A stretch of DNA of 64,000 nt, taken from NCBI GenBank assembly GCA_937958985.1, contig CALGLV010000022.1:1-64000 (forward strand). The letters are read 5' to 3'. This document shows, one piece after another, positions 34,663 through 44,592 of the stretch. Position numbers and translations under genes: made by a program. The stretch's first letter is position 1; each line of letters starts with the position of its first letter. The stretch is from an uncultured Aquimarina sp. (GTDB taxonomy: Bacteria > Bacteroidota > Bacteroidia > Flavobacteriales > Flavobacteriaceae). A model generated the notes under the pieces. That model was not told the origin of the DNA and searched no databases. It worked only from the letters and a program-made list of their open reading frames with translations.

Positions 34663-35343
34663 TTAATTCAATAAAGAAACCCCATTTAAGTCGGTGGTTA
34701 AAACATCAGTCATCAAATCTAAATAAGGCCTTAATAATTGATAATGTAAAATAATCTTTGCGGAAAAATCATCCGATTGTATTTCTGTATCGGTGTATTG
34801 ATGTTGAAAAAAAAATGTTTTATTTTTTATTAAATCTATTGCAGGATCTTCTTTTGAAAAGCCTTTCGGTGCTGTTTTCACTTGATTATAAGGTACAAAT
34901 TCGTTTCCAAATACTTTAGAAAAATTAGGATTCGCCATAATTTCCCTTATTTCAGAGGCATCCATTTCAAACTCTTTACGAATTCGTAATAAATCTGCTG
35001 GATTGGGTGCAAAAAAACCACCCCCAATAAAAGAATTTCCGGGTTCTATATTTAAAAAATAACTCCCTCTCCTTGCCTCTCCTTCTCTAATAAAACTCAA
35101 CCCTCTATTCCCTTTATAAGGTGTTTTATCTTTACTAAAACGCACATCTTTATAAATACGATACACTTTCATCTTTTCAATTTGATCCGAAACACTTAAC
35201 CCTTCTTTAACGACTTCCCCAAATTGTTTGAATCCTTTTTCTTCTTCTTGATACCTAGGCTTATTAATTTCAAACCATTCCTTATTGTTATTTTGTTTTA
35301 ATTCTTGTAAAAAGGTTAGTAAACTTTTAGAAATTCCTGCCAT
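34663..35343 (-). CDS. DUF2461 family protein
   Basis: A 226-residue soluble protein of the widespread DUF2461 (TIGR02453) family. Visible marks are FLQELKQNNNKEWFEINKPR at residues 11-30, KVYRIYKDVRFSKDKTPYKG near 59-78, and SYFLNIEPGNSFIGGGFFAP near 95-114. These cover the usual conserved blocks. The enzymatic or binding role of the family is not known. It starts with ATG and is divergent from cysE, with 173 bp between starts. No membrane segment or signal peptide is present. Confidence 0.88.
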   Translation of the reverse strand: MAGISKSLLTFLQELKQNNNKEWFEINKPRYQEEEKGFKQFGEVVKEGLSVSDQIEKMKVYRIYKDVRFSKDKTPYKGNRGLSFIREGEARRGSYFLNIEPGNSFIGGGFFAPNPADLLRIRKEFEMDASEIREIMANPNFSKVFGNEFVPYNQVKTAPKGFSKEDPAIDLIKNKTFFFQHQYTDTEIQSDDFSAKIILHYQLLRPYLDLMTDVLTTDLNGVSLLN

Positions 35344-35442
35344 TGGTTTGAAAGTTATGAAGTGTGCAACGTCAAATAATTGAATTAAAATTACAATTAT
35401 TTTACTAAAAACACTGAAATAATAGTTAAGTTCACCTATTTG

Positions 35443-35498
35443 AAATACGTATTTTTTATTCTTAAAATTTAAGACTCCACGAGTTCTAACTATATTTA
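35443..35498 (+). promoter_or_regulatory. cysE upstream region: two palindromes and near-consensus promoter
   Basis: AAATACGTATTT (35443-35454) is a perfect 12-bp palindrome, also the centre of the long palindrome at 12759-12794. CTTAAAATTTAAG (35461-35473) is a second perfect inverted repeat. TTTA (35468-35471), 19 bp and TATATTTA (35491-35498) differ by one base each from the Bacteroidota promoter boxes and lie 18 bp before the cysE ATG. The second palindrome covers the -33 box, so repressor control is possible. Confidence 0.4.
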
Positions 35499-35516
35499 CA
35501 CAAAGTTTCTACATTT

Positions 35517-36320
35517 ATGAATGCCCAAAAAGGAAGCATAATACAAGCTATTGAATCTCAAAAAAAGGATTTAAACCTACCAATACGTTTAAAAGAGCGT
35601 ACAGAATATTTCACATCACTTTTGTTTGAAACATTATTCGACATGGAAGCCGATGTAACAAGGAATATTAACGAACTATCTAATTTATTTAGTGAGTTGG
35701 CAAGCTTAGCTTGTTGGAAACACGATAAATCTTGTGGAGAAATATGGGATGATTACTTAAGTGCCTTCCCTTCTATTTTAAATAAATTAAAACTCGATGC
35801 GAAAGCCTTTTTAGACAGCGACCCCGCAGCAAATTCAATTGAAGAGGTTTATTTAGCTTATCCTGGTTTTTTTGCCATAGCGGTTTATCGCTTCAGTCAT
35901 CAATTGTATCTTAGAGGATTTCCTTTAGTACCACGTTTAATGACAGAATATGCGCACCGACTTACAGGAACTGAGATAAATGCAGGCGCTCAAATTGGAG
36001 ATTCTTTTTTTATTGATCATGCTACAGGTACCATTATTGGCGAAACTGTAATTATTAAAAATAATGTTAAAATTTATCAAGGAGTAACTTTAGGTGCTAA
36101 ATATGTAACTAGAGATTTAAAAGGCACTAAACGCCACCCTACGGTAGAAGATAATGTTATTATATATGCAAATGCCACTATTTTAGGTGGTGATACCGTA
36201 ATTGGTAAAAACAGCATTATAGGAGGAAACGTTTGGCTCACTAAATCCGTTCCTGAAAATTCTATAATTTCGATTAATAGACAAGTAAACATTAAAACCA
36301 ACGAGCACCATGACAAATAG
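35517..36320 (+). CDS. cysE: Serine O-acetyltransferase
   Basis: Transfers acetyl from acetyl-CoA to serine, the first step of cysteine synthesis. Residues 1-150 are the helical SAT N-terminal domain (DYLSAFPSILNKLKLDAKAF, AYPGFFAIAVYRFSHQLY). The left-handed beta-helix follows with EINAGAQIGDSFFIDHATGT near 157-176, which carries the catalytic Asp-His, and VKIYQGVTLGA and TILGGDTVIG coils. The protein ends in NIKTNEHHDK rather than in the C-terminal Ile that inserts into CysK in the classical cysteine synthase complex. The stop overlaps the cysM start by 11 bp, so expression is coupled. Confidence 0.93.
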   Translation: MNAQKGSIIQAIESQKKDLNLPIRLKERTEYFTSLLFETLFDMEADVTRNINELSNLFSELASLACWKHDKSCGEIWDDYLSAFPSILNKLKLDAKAFLDSDPAANSIEEVYLAYPGFFAIAVYRFSHQLYLRGFPLVPRLMTEYAHRLTGTEINAGAQIGDSFFIDHATGTIIGETVIIKNNVKIYQGVTLGAKYVTRDLKGTKRHPTVEDNVIIYANATILGGDTVIGKNSIIGGNVWLTKSVPENSIISINRQVNIKTNEHHDK

Positions 36321-37197
36321 TATTCTTAGTCTTATAGGAAATACTCCTTTAGTAGAAGCTAAAAATGTAATTATCAATCCTAATATTACGCTTTTATTAA
36401 AGTTAGAAGGCAACAACCCTGGTGGAAGTGTAAAAGATCGAGCTGCTTATAATATGATTAAATCGGCATTGGATCGTGGTGATATTGATAATAACACCAA
36501 TCTTATTGAGGCTACTAGTGGAAATACAGGAATAGCTTTAGCTATGATTGCAGGTCAATTCAATTTAAAAATGGAATTAGTAATGCCTGAAAATGCCACC
36601 AAAGAGCGTGTACAAACTATGCGTGCCTATGGTGCTAAAGTTACCCTTACCTCAAAAGATGTAGGTATTGAAGGAGCGCGCGATTATGCAGAAAATAAGG
36701 TTAAAAATGAAGGCTTTGTAATGCTAAATCAATTTGGAAACGATGATAATTGGAAAGCGCATTACAAAACTACAGGTCCTGAAATATGGAGAGATACCGA
36801 AGGCAAAGTAACGCATTTTGTATCGGCTATGGGTACAACAGGCACTATAATGGGCACCTCTACTTACCTAAAAGAAAAAAACAAAAACATACAAATTGTC
36901 GGAGCTCAACCTACCGATGGCTCTAGCATTCCTGGAATCAGAAAATGGCCAAAAGAATACTTACCCACTATTTTTAATGCTGAAAAGGTAGATCAGGTTA
37001 TTGAAGTAAGTCAAGAAGAAGCCACTATAATGGCTAAGCGTTTAGCTAAGGAAGAAGGGGTGTTTTCTGGAATGAGTAGTGGTGGTTCTGTTTGCGCAGC
37101 TTTAAAACTTGCCGAAAGTTTAGAAAGCGGTGTTATTGTTGCAATTATATGCGATCGCGGAGATCGTTACTTATCTTCCGATTTGTTTGATATTTAG
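36310..37197 (+). CDS. cysM: Cysteine synthase B-type (O-acetylserine sulfhydrylase)
   Basis: Replaces the acetyl group of O-acetylserine with sulfide, or thiosulfate in some CysM enzymes, to give cysteine. The PLP lysine is Lys42 in NNPGGSVKDRAAYNM, the substrate loop is EATSGNTGIALA near residue 69, and the phosphate loop is VSAMGTTGTIMGTS near 173. The length of 295 residues and GAQPTDGSSIPGI with RKWPKEYLP favour CysM over CysK. The gene overlaps the cysE end by 11 bp. The CysM type fits the absence of an Ile tail on the neighbouring SAT. Confidence 0.92.
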   Translation: MTNSILSLIGNTPLVEAKNVIINPNITLLLKLEGNNPGGSVKDRAAYNMIKSALDRGDIDNNTNLIEATSGNTGIALAMIAGQFNLKMELVMPENATKERVQTMRAYGAKVTLTSKDVGIEGARDYAENKVKNEGFVMLNQFGNDDNWKAHYKTTGPEIWRDTEGKVTHFVSAMGTTGTIMGTSTYLKEKNKNIQIVGAQPTDGSSIPGIRKWPKEYLPTIFNAEKVDQVIEVSQEEATIMAKRLAKEEGVFSGMSSGGSVCAALKLAESLESGVIVAIICDRGDRYLSSDLFDI

Positions 37198-37268
37198 GTA
37201 GTTTAATTACCTTTTTCAAATTACAATTCCTAAAGAAGTTACTTTCAAATCAAAAGTAGAAGTACATT

Positions 37269-37625
37269 TTGAACCCTGTAGAGTCGTATATATTAAAATT
37301 ATCAAAAGAAGAGCGAAACATAATTCACTTTTTCCATTCTATATTTATAAATAAATACAGTCTTAATCCTGCTATAAAATGGAATATCCCTACCTATACA
37401 GGTAATTCAATAGTTTGCTATTTAAATCCTGATAAACGTATTGGAATACATTTATGTTTTATGCAAGGACATAAACTTACTGACACAAATAAAATTTTAG
37501 AGCGTAAAAATCGTAAGCTTGTAACAAGCTTTCATGTTAAATCACTTGATGAAATCCCTTATCAAGCATTGATCCAAAATATTGAGGATGCTATTTATTT
37601 GGATCAATCTAAAGCCTTAAAATAA
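37269..37625 (+). CDS. DUF1801 family protein
   Basis: A 118-residue small protein of the DUF1801 (YdhG-like) fold. It shows NPAIKWNIPTYTGNSIVCYL near residues 33-52, GIHLCFMQGHKL near 58-69, and RKLVTSFHVKSLDEIPYQAL near 82-101, the usual conserved blocks. The function of the family is not known. TTG at 37269 starts it; no ATG precedes the domain. It lies 71 bp after cysM and 9 bp before the TSUP gene on the same strand, so it is probably in the sulfur transcript, though nothing in it suggests a sulfur role. Confidence 0.75.
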   Translation: MNPVESYILKLSKEERNIIHFFHSIFINKYSLNPAIKWNIPTYTGNSIVCYLNPDKRIGIHLCFMQGHKLTDTNKILERKNRKLVTSFHVKSLDEIPYQALIQNIEDAIYLDQSKALK

Positions 37626-37634
37626 TAACATTAT

Positions 37635-38390
37635 ATGGAAATTAATAACTTTCTACTTGTAGTTATTGGAATAGTTACTGGCTTCATAAATACAGTGGCT
37701 GGTGGTGGTTCTGTAATTATTTTACCAGTATTAATTTTATATTTTGGTTTGCCTGTACAGGTTGCTAATGGAACTAACCGAATAGGTATTTTAGTTCAAA
37801 CCATTTTTTCTGCCATTGGATTTAAAAGTAAAGGGGTTTCTCCTTTTGCTTTGGGTTTAAAAAAATCTATTTTATTAGGGCTTATCACTATGTCAGGAGC
37901 CATACTAGGAGCCTATATTGCGGTTGACTTTCCTGATAAATGGTTTAACAAAGTACTTTCAATAGTAATGATTTGTGTACTTATACTCACTATTTGGAAA
38001 CCGAAACCTTCACAAACATTAACGAACAATAACAACTCGGCCTATTTATTATCATTAATTTTGTTTTTCATTATAGGTGTATATGCCGGTTTCATTCAGG
38101 CAGGAACAGGCTTTTTACTTATTTTAGGATTTACTTATTTCAATAATTTAAGTTTAGTTAAATCTAATGCTATAAAAACTCTAGTCGTTTTTTTGTTAAC
38201 TGTCGGAGCTATTTATGTGTTTCTAATCAACCAACAAATAAATTTCAAATATGGTATTCTATTAGCCATTGGAAACGCAATTGGTGGGTGGACAGCCAGT
38301 CGATGGTCCGTTAAAAAAGGAGATCGAACAATACAAATATTTATGATTGTTATGGTAAGCCTAATGGCTGTTAAGTTATGGTTGTACTAA
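37635..38390 (+). CDS. TSUP-family transporter (TauE/SafE)
   Basis: An inner-membrane exporter family linked to sulfite, sulfonate or other organic anions. Eight hydrophobic segments fill the 251 residues. The two inverted repeats each carry a characteristic motif: GFINTVAGGGSVIILPVLIL near residues 16-35 and GFIQAGTGFLLILGFTYFN near 150-168. The place directly after cysE-cysM suggests movement of sulfite or a related sulfur compound, but substrates of this family cannot be told from sequence. It starts 9 bp after the DUF1801 gene. Confidence 0.87.
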   Translation: MEINNFLLVVIGIVTGFINTVAGGGSVIILPVLILYFGLPVQVANGTNRIGILVQTIFSAIGFKSKGVSPFALGLKKSILLGLITMSGAILGAYIAVDFPDKWFNKVLSIVMICVLILTIWKPKPSQTLTNNNNSAYLLSLILFFIIGVYAGFIQAGTGFLLILGFTYFNNLSLVKSNAIKTLVVFLLTVGAIYVFLINQQINFKYGILLAIGNAIGGWTASRWSVKKGDRTIQIFMIVMVSLMAVKLWLY

Positions 38391-38458
38391 AATTTATTTT
38401 TCGTTATTAATCGTTGCTATTTTCGTTAAATTGCAACCTATTCATTTAAAAAATTACT

Positions 38459-39475
38459 ATGTATCGTTCTAAAATTACAGGATTAGGAATGTATGTCCCT
38501 GAAAATATTGTTACTAACGACGATCTTTCGAAAGTTATGGATACTAATGACGCTTGGATACAAGAGCGCACAGGTATTAAAGAGCGTAGACATATCAAAA
38601 AAGGAGATGGAAACAGTACCGCTGTTATGGGCGTTAAAGCTGCTAAAATAGCTATAGAACGTGCTAAAATTAATACCGATGAAATTGAATTAATCGTATT
38701 TGCTACTCTTAGTCCCGATTATTATTTTCCAGGATGTGGTGTTCAAGTGCAGGATTTACTAGGGTTACCTACAGTGCCTGCTATGGATATTCGTAATCAA
38801 TGTAGTGGTTTTGTTTATGCTTTATCGGTAGCCGATCAGTACATAAAAACAGGAATGTATAAAAATGTATTGGTAATTGGAAGTGAAAATCATAGTGGTG
38901 GTTTAGACATGACTACACGCGGACGATCGGTTTCGGTTATATTTGGTGATGGTGCTGGTGCAGCAGTTGTAAGCCGTTCTGAAAATGATTATGATGGTAT
39001 TTTATCTACTCACATGCATAGTGAAGGAGTCCACGCAAAAGAATTGGCATTAATTGGACCAAGTACCGAACATTGGGTGCCTCAAATTATTGAAGAGAGT
39101 GTTACTGCAAAGGATGATGACATCACTTATTACCCTTATATGAATGGTCAGTTTGTATTTAAAAATGCGGTTACAAGATTTTCTGAAGTTATTATGGAAG
39201 GTTTAGCTCAAAACGATTTAAAAACTACGGATATTAATATGTTAATTCCGCATCAAGCTAATTTACGTATCTCTCAATTTGTACAAAAGAAGTTTGGACT
39301 AACTAACGATCAGGTTTTTAATAATATTCAAAAATACGGAAATACTACAGCTGCCTCTATTCCTATTGCTTTAACTGAAGCCTGGGAAGCTGGTAAAATA
39401 AAAGAAGGTGATACTGTGGTTTTAGCTGCTTTTGGTAGTGGTTTTACTTGGGCTAGTGCTGTTATTAAATGGTAG
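38459..39475 (+). CDS. 3-oxoacyl-ACP synthase III family protein (FabH-like)
   Basis: A thiolase-fold condensing enzyme. The active cysteine is Cys115 in AMDIRNQCSGFVYAL, the histidine is in MLIPHQANLRIS near 263, and the asparagine is in KYGNTTAASIPIAL near 296, so the Cys-His-Asn triad is complete. Length is 338 residues. Housekeeping FabH uses acetyl-CoA and malonyl-ACP; this gene is not beside plsX, rpmF or other fab genes, so it may be a second KAS III with a different starter. A bidirectional terminator follows it. It starts with ATG about 70 bp after the TSUP gene. Confidence 0.87.
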   Translation: MYRSKITGLGMYVPENIVTNDDLSKVMDTNDAWIQERTGIKERRHIKKGDGNSTAVMGVKAAKIAIERAKINTDEIELIVFATLSPDYYFPGCGVQVQDLLGLPTVPAMDIRNQCSGFVYALSVADQYIKTGMYKNVLVIGSENHSGGLDMTTRGRSVSVIFGDGAGAAVVSRSENDYDGILSTHMHSEGVHAKELALIGPSTEHWVPQIIEESVTAKDDDITYYPYMNGQFVFKNAVTRFSEVIMEGLAQNDLKTTDINMLIPHQANLRISQFVQKKFGLTNDQVFNNIQKYGNTTAASIPIALTEAWEAGKIKEGDTVVLAAFGSGFTWASAVIKW

Positions 39476-39521
39476 TTAACCTTTTAATCATTTCAAATTA
39501 AATCCTTTTCAAATAGTATAA

Positions 39522-39557
39522 AAAAAGCGCTACTCGAATTTTCAAGTAGCGCTTTTT
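39522..39557. terminator. Bidirectional terminator between the KAS III gene and fumC
   Basis: AAAAAGCGCTACT (39522-39534) pairs perfectly with AGTAGCGCTTTTT (39545-39557), with three more pairs (GAA/TTC) inside the loop. A- and T-rich flanks make it work for both convergent genes. Confidence 0.9.
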
Positions 39558-39583
39558 AGTTTAAACAAGGTTACTCTAAAATA

Positions 39584-40981
39584 CTATTTCAAAGCTCCAA
39601 TCATATCTTCGGGCTTCACCCATTCGTCAAATTCAGCTTCAGTAACATAACCCAAACGTACAGCCTCTACTTTTAAAGTCGTTCCATTTTGGTGTGCTGT
39701 ATTAGCAATTTCTGCAGCTCTATAATACCCTATTTTAGTATTTAGTGCAGTTACCAACATTAATGAATTGTTCAGTAATTCTGTAATTCTAGCATGATTA
39801 GGTTCAATACCTTGAGCACAATTTTCGTCGAAAGACATACATGAATCTCCAATTAATTGAGCACTTTGTAAAACATTTGCAGCCATCACTGGCTTAAACA
39901 CATTTAATTCAAAATGACCCTGCATACCACCTACATTTACTGCAACATCGTTACCCATAACCTGAGCACATACCATAGTTAAAGCCTCACATTGTGTAGG
40001 ATTAACTTTCCCTGGCATAATTGAACTTCCTGGCTCGTTAGCAGGAATAATTAATTCTCCTAAACCACTACGAGGTCCTGATGCCAACATACGTATATCG
40101 TTTCCTATTTTATTTAAAGAAACAGCAATCGTTTTTAAAGCACCATGTGTTTCTACCAAAGCATCGTGAGCCGCAAGCGCTTCAAATTTATTTTTTGCTG
40201 AAACAAATGGAAGTTTTGTGAATTCTGCTATAAATTCTGATACTCTTTTAGCATAACCATTAGGTGTATTTAAACCAGTACCTACAGCAGTACCTCCTAA
40301 AGCTAATTCTGCCATGTGTGGAAGCGTATTTTCTATAGCAATTAAACCATGATTTAACTGAGAAACATAACCCGATAGTTCTTGACCAATTGTAAGTGGT
40401 GTAGCATCCATAAAATGGGTACGTCCAATTTTTACAACATTTTTAAATTCTATCGCTTTATTTTCTAGTGTATCTCTAAGCTTTTTAATTCCAGGTATGG
40501 TATTCTCTACTAGTTTTTTATAAATAGCGATATGCATTCCTGTGGGAAATGTATCGTTTGATGATTGTGATTTATTTACATCATCGTTCGGTTGAATTGT
40601 TTTTTCGCCCTCCCCTATTATATTTCCTGCAATTTGATGCGCTCTATTAGCTATAACCTCATTCAAGTTCATGTTACTTTGCGTACCCGAACCTGTTTGC
40701 CATATTACTAACGGAAATTGATCGTCGTGCTTACCAGCTAAAATCTCATCACAAGCCTCCCCTATAAGGTCCCTTTTCTCGATAGGCAACACTCCTAATT
40801 CACAATTGGTATAAGCTGCTGCTTTTTTTAAATAAGCAAAACCGTAAACAATTTCTAAAGGCATGGAACCTGGCGTGCCAATTTTAAAATTATTTCTTGA
40901 GCGTTCGGTTTGCGCTCCCCATAATTTATCCGCAGGCACTTTAACTTCGCCCATGGTATCCTTTTCAATTCTATATTCCAT
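39584..40981 (-). CDS. fumC: Class II fumarate hydratase
   Basis: Interconverts fumarate and malate in the TCA cycle without an iron-sulfur cluster. The family signature [18 protein letters not shown] holds the mobile active-site loop; [20 protein letters not shown] near residue 95 and [20 protein letters not shown] near 180 are also present. The chosen start is the ATG at 40981, giving [20 protein letters not shown] and 465 residues as in related species; an upstream start at 40999 would add six residues without support. A -7-like box TACATTTG lies on the minus strand at 41013-41020, about 30 bp before this start. It is a single gene. Confidence 0.95.
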   Translation of the reverse strand: MEYRIEKDTMGEVKVPADKLWGAQTERSRNNFKIGTPGSMPLEIVYGFAYLKKAAAYTNCELGVLPIEKRDLIGEACDEILAGKHDDQFPLVIWQTGSGTQSNMNLNEVIANRAHQIAGNIIGEGEKTIQPNDDVNKSQSSNDTFPTGMHIAIYKKLVENTIPGIKKLRDTLENKAIEFKNVVKIGRTHFMDATPLTIGQELSGYVSQLNHGLIAIENTLPHMAELALGGTAVGTGLNTPNGYAKRVSEFIAEFTKLPFVSAKNKFEALAAHDALVETHGALKTIAVSLNKIGNDIRMLASGPRSGLGELIIPANEPGSSIMPGKVNPTQCEALTMVCAQVMGNDVAVNVGGMQGHFELNVFKPVMAANVLQSAQLIGDSCMSFDENCAQGIEPNHARITELLNNSLMLVTALNTKIGYYRAAEIANTAHQNGTTLKVEAVRLGYVTEAEFDEWVKPEDMIGALK

Positions 40982-41142
40982 TATAATTTCTATTGTCAAT
41001 TACTTTCGTTTTCAAATGTAATAAATGAAACTTATTTAAAGCTTTTAAAGTTAAAGTTTGTATCAACTTTAGTAACTCCGTCAAAAAACAGCTGGGAAAA
41101 ACAAGTTTTTTTTATATTTATCCAAATAAAAGATAGCTTTTG

Positions 41143-42261
41143 ATGAATTATATTGAAATAGAAACACAAGAAAAACTTAGTGAAATTATAAATACAAATA
41201 CTGTTATTAGCAACTATGCTTTTCAGAATTTAAATTTTAATGTTTTTGGTTCTGAAGTTGTACAAAAAGAATTTAAGAACTGCTTGTTTTTAGGATGTAA
41301 ATTCCCCGATGGATTAATTTGTTCTATACATAGTACAAACTATATTTTTCCAGAATTAAAAATGCCTTATAATTCTTATGTAAACAAACTATACACTAAA
41401 GCGAATTTGTATGAAAACTATGAATTAGGTAATCCTGAAAGCTATCAATTAACTTTAGATAAAAAGATATACGATCATTTTATAACTAGCGGTAAAGAAG
41501 CCTCGGACATTAAAGAAACACTTGCTAGAAGGTTACACGACCATTCTATAACTGATGCTTTATATGATTTTTTAGATTTATATGCCGATGATAAAAAAGT
41601 AGCAATAATGGGTGGGCATAGTTTATTAAGATCTGACCCAGGTTTTACAACGGTTGCTAAAATTAGTAAAACACTTACCGAAAAAGGGTATTTGCTATTA
41701 TCTGGTGGTGGACCAGGCGCTATGGAGGCTACTCACGTTGGAGCTTGGTTTGCTGGTAAACCCGAAAGTGAACTTACCGATGCTATTCAAATTTTAGCAG
41801 AAGCACCATCCTATAAAGATAAATTGTGGCTCGACAAAAGTTTTGAAGTACTACACAAATATCCTGATACAAAATTTGAAAGTGTTGGAATACCTACTTG
41901 GTTATATGGCCATGAACCACCGACACCATTTGCTACTAAAATTGCAAAATATTTTGCCAATAGTGTTCGTGAAGATGGCTTGTTAGCTGTGGCTAAAGGC
42001 GGTATTGTCTTTACCCCTGGAAGTGCCGGAACGATTCAAGAAATTTTTCAAGATGCTACTCAAAATCATTACATGAGTTTTGATGTCGCCAGTCCTATGA
42101 TTTTCTTTAATTCTGAATATTGGACTGAAAAATATCCTATTTACCCTCTTTTTAAAAAATTGGTAAAAGAAGAGAAATATGCCAATTTAATTTTAAGCCT
42201 ATGCGATAGTGAAGAAGATGTTGTTAAAGAAATAGAAGCTTTTACCATTAAACAGCAATAG
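41143..42261 (+). CDS. LOG-family nucleotide-binding protein with N-terminal extension
   Basis: The C-terminal part (about 150-372) is a Rossmann-like lysine decarboxylase (LOG) fold: VAIMGGHSLLRSDPGFTTVA near 158, GYLLLSGGGPGAMEATHVGA near 186-205, and PGSAGTIQEIFQDATQNHY near 291. The last is the PGGxGTxxE motif with Ser in place of the second Gly. The first 150 residues form an extra domain I do not recognise (LSEIINTNTVISNYAFQNL, FKNCLFLGCKFPD). Such long versions may act on nucleotide monophosphates. ATG at 41143 is preferred to the TTG just before it. It stands alone, divergent from fumC and convergent with an SDR gene. Confidence 0.78.
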   Translation: MNYIEIETQEKLSEIINTNTVISNYAFQNLNFNVFGSEVVQKEFKNCLFLGCKFPDGLICSIHSTNYIFPELKMPYNSYVNKLYTKANLYENYELGNPESYQLTLDKKIYDHFITSGKEASDIKETLARRLHDHSITDALYDFLDLYADDKKVAIMGGHSLLRSDPGFTTVAKISKTLTEKGYLLLSGGGPGAMEATHVGAWFAGKPESELTDAIQILAEAPSYKDKLWLDKSFEVLHKYPDTKFESVGIPTWLYGHEPPTPFATKIAKYFANSVREDGLLAVAKGGIVFTPGSAGTIQEIFQDATQNHYMSFDVASPMIFFNSEYWTEKYPIYPLFKKLVKEEKYANLILSLCDSEEDVVKEIEAFTIKQQ

Positions 42262-42280
42262 CTCCTATTTCTCTAAAATA

Positions 42281-42961
42281 TTATGGTGTAGAATTAGAAA
42301 CTTCTAACACTTTACCATTATAAAACTGATTCCCTTCTAATGAGAAGTTTTTAATGTATTGTGCCATTTCGTTTGCTTGAACATTCGCTTTAAAATCAGG
42401 AAAAGCCTGTGCTAGCATTTCTGTTTGAACAGCTCCTAAAGCCAATACATTAAAAGCTATTTGTTGGTCTTTATATTCCTCTGCTAATAATTCACTCAAA
42501 GTAATTACGGCACCTTTACTAGAGCTGTAAGCTGCCAAACCTGGGAATTTTATACTTCCGCGAACGCCGCCAATACTACTAATAGTTACTACATGTGAAT
42601 TTAAAGGCATGTACTTTACCAAAGCCTTGGTTAGCATTGCTACTCCAAAAACATTAACGGCATATACTTTTTCAAAATCTTCTATTGTTAGTATGCTTAA
42701 AGGTTTCGCTATAAGCGCACCTGCATTATGTATGATGATATCAATATGTTTAAACTCGTGGCGAATATAATCGGCAACTTTATCAATATCCTTTTCTTTG
42801 GTAATATCAAATGAAAAACCATGAACTTTCTTTGTAGTTAATTTTTCAATGGCAGACATATCTCTGGACAATGCCAATACATTATGCCCTGCTTCAGCAA
42901 ATTGTTTAGCTAACTCTAAGCCTATTCCTCTACTGGTACCTGTAATTACTACGTTTTTCAT
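42281..42961 (-). CDS. SDR-family oxidoreductase
   Basis: A short-chain dehydrogenase of 226 residues. The cofactor loop is VVITGTSRGIGLELAKQ at residues 4-20, then IIIHNAGALIAKPLS near 77. The catalytic Ser is in VVTISSIGGVRGSI near 126, and the Tyr-Lys pair in LAAYSSSKGAVITLSE near 144. It lacks a signal peptide. The stop lies 20 bp from that of the convergent LOG gene. The family is too broad to name a substrate; DSGS-type binding residues suggest NADP, since basic Arg follows the first Gly loop. Confidence 0.88.
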   Translation of the reverse strand: MKNVVITGTSRGIGLELAKQFAEAGHNVLALSRDMSAIEKLTTKKVHGFSFDITKEKDIDKVADYIRHEFKHIDIIIHNAGALIAKPLSILTIEDFEKVYAVNVFGVAMLTKALVKYMPLNSHVVTISSIGGVRGSIKFPGLAAYSSSKGAVITLSELLAEEYKDQQIAFNVLALGAVQTEMLAQAFPDFKANVQANEMAQYIKNFSLEGNQFYNGKVLEVSNSTP

Positions 42962-43083
42962 ACTATAAAATAAATATTTTAAACTCTTAACTATTATAAA
43001 AAATATGTTGCTCTTTAACTTTTTTAAAAACTAAAATTTAATATATGTTGGTATTTAATTCTTTTATCAAGTATGTAATTTAT

Positions 43084-44454
43084 TTATAATACAGCATCTA
43101 GCAAAGCATCAAAATCAACTGTTTTTTGATCTCCTGTGATCATATTTTTTAAGCTGTATGTATTATTTTTAGCTTCATCACTTCCTGCCAATACTACAAA
43201 CGGAAATGTACGCTTGTTAGCATAATTCATTTGTTTTTTCATTTTAGCACTATCTGGATATACTTCGGCAGAAACTCCTTTTGCTCTTAATTTTTGAATC
43301 GTTTTATAACAATACAAAGCCTCTTGATCTCCAAAATTTATAAAAAATACTTTCGTAGTATCGGTAACTTCTGTTGGAAAAAGATTTAGCTCTTCTAAAA
43401 CCAAATAAATTCGGTCCAAACCAAACGATACACCTACCCCACTAACATCTTTAAGTCCAAAAATACCCGTTAAGTCATCGTACCTTCCTCCACCTCCAAT
43501 GGATCCTAATTTAACACCTTCGGGTGCCGCCACTTCAAAAATAGCTCCTGTATAGTAATTTAAACCTCTAGCCAAAGTAACATCTAAATCTAATGTAGCT
43601 GTTTGTAGTTCAAGACTTTCAATTGTATTAATTATAAATGATAACTCTTCTACTCCTTTTAAACCTTCTTCTGATTCAGATAATAAATCTTTTAATTGAA
43701 GTAATTTTTCAGAAAACGATCCTGAAAACGAAAATAAAGGTTGAATTTTAAGAATTGCCGCTTCGGATATTCCTTTTGCAATCATTTCCTTTTTTACGCC
43801 TTCTTCTCCTATTTTATCTAACTTATCTAAAGCAACAGTAAAATCGATTAATTTATCACTAGCTCCTATAACTTCTGCAATACCTGAAAGTATTTTTCGG
43901 TTATTCATCTTTATAGTAACTCCAGTAATACCCAGCTCTGTAAAAACAGCATCATAAAGTTGAATAAACTCAACTTCTTGCCATAAAGATTTACTTCCAA
44001 CAACATCGGCATCACATTGAAAAAACTCTCTAAAACGACCTTTTTGAGGTCGATCGGCACGCCAAACAGGTTGTATTTGAAAACGCTTAAACGGAAATTC
44101 AATTTCGTTTTGATGTTGTACTACATAGCGAGCAAAAGGAACCGTTAAGTCATAACGCAGGGCTTTTTCACTAATTTCGACTGTTAATTTTTGACTATCT
44201 TTTTCTGCCAAATAAGTTTCGTTGGCCTTTTTTAGATAATCCCCACTATTTAATATTTTAAAAATTAAGCGATCTCCTTCTTCCCCATATTTACCCATTA
44301 ACGTACTACTGTTTTCAAAACTTGGTGTTTCAATAGGATTGAATCCGAAATTTTTAAAGTGCTTACGTACCGTATTCATAATATAGGTTCGTTTTGCTAC
44401 TTCTTCTGGAGAAAAATCACGGGTTCCTTTTGGTAGAGAAGGTTTTTGTGCCAT
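43084..44454 (-). CDS. hisS: Histidyl-tRNA synthetase
   Basis: Charges tRNA-His. Class II motifs are intact: [20 protein letters not shown] at the start, [20 protein letters not shown] near 88-107, the motif 2 loop [20 protein letters not shown] near 117-136, the histidine A loop [15 protein letters not shown] near 297, and motif 3 [18 protein letters not shown] near 345. The C-terminal anticodon domain ([20 protein letters not shown]) completes 456 residues. It is a single gene, 122 bp upstream of the SDR gene on the same strand. Confidence 0.96.
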   Translation of the reverse strand: MAQKPSLPKGTRDFSPEEVAKRTYIMNTVRKHFKNFGFNPIETPSFENSSTLMGKYGEEGDRLIFKILNSGDYLKKANETYLAEKDSQKLTVEISEKALRYDLTVPFARYVVQHQNEIEFPFKRFQIQPVWRADRPQKGRFREFFQCDADVVGSKSLWQEVEFIQLYDAVFTELGITGVTIKMNNRKILSGIAEVIGASDKLIDFTVALDKLDKIGEEGVKKEMIAKGISEAAILKIQPLFSFSGSFSEKLLQLKDLLSESEEGLKGVEELSFIINTIESLELQTATLDLDVTLARGLNYYTGAIFEVAAPEGVKLGSIGGGGRYDDLTGIFGLKDVSGVGVSFGLDRIYLVLEELNLFPTEVTDTTKVFFINFGDQEALYCYKTIQKLRAKGVSAEVYPDSAKMKKQMNYANKRTFPFVVLAGSDEAKNNTYSLKNMITGDQKTVDFDALLDAVL

Positions 44455-44557
44455 TGCTGCTATTAATTTGAAATATTAAAAATTCAATTGCAAATATAAG
44501 CAGTCTTTAACACAATGTACGCTGTAAAAAGCCTAAGATATCATTTATAGCTACATG

Positions 44558-44591
44558 AAATATGAATACTATATAAATAGCATTCATATTT
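44558..44591 (-). terminator. Hairpin just downstream of the amidase gene
   Basis: AAATATGAAT (44558-44567) pairs perfectly with ATTCATATTT (44582-44591); an inner CTAT/ATAG adds pairs. It begins 1 bp after the amidase stop. No long T run follows on the minus strand and the stem is AT-only, so it may be a weak terminator or mRNA end-stabiliser. Confidence 0.4.
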
Positions 44592-44592
44592 A

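Noticed and set aside
40982-40999. Longer N-terminus for fumC from the ATG at 40999
   Set aside because: The six added residues are not part of the conserved FumC start, which begins at the methionine encoded at 40981.
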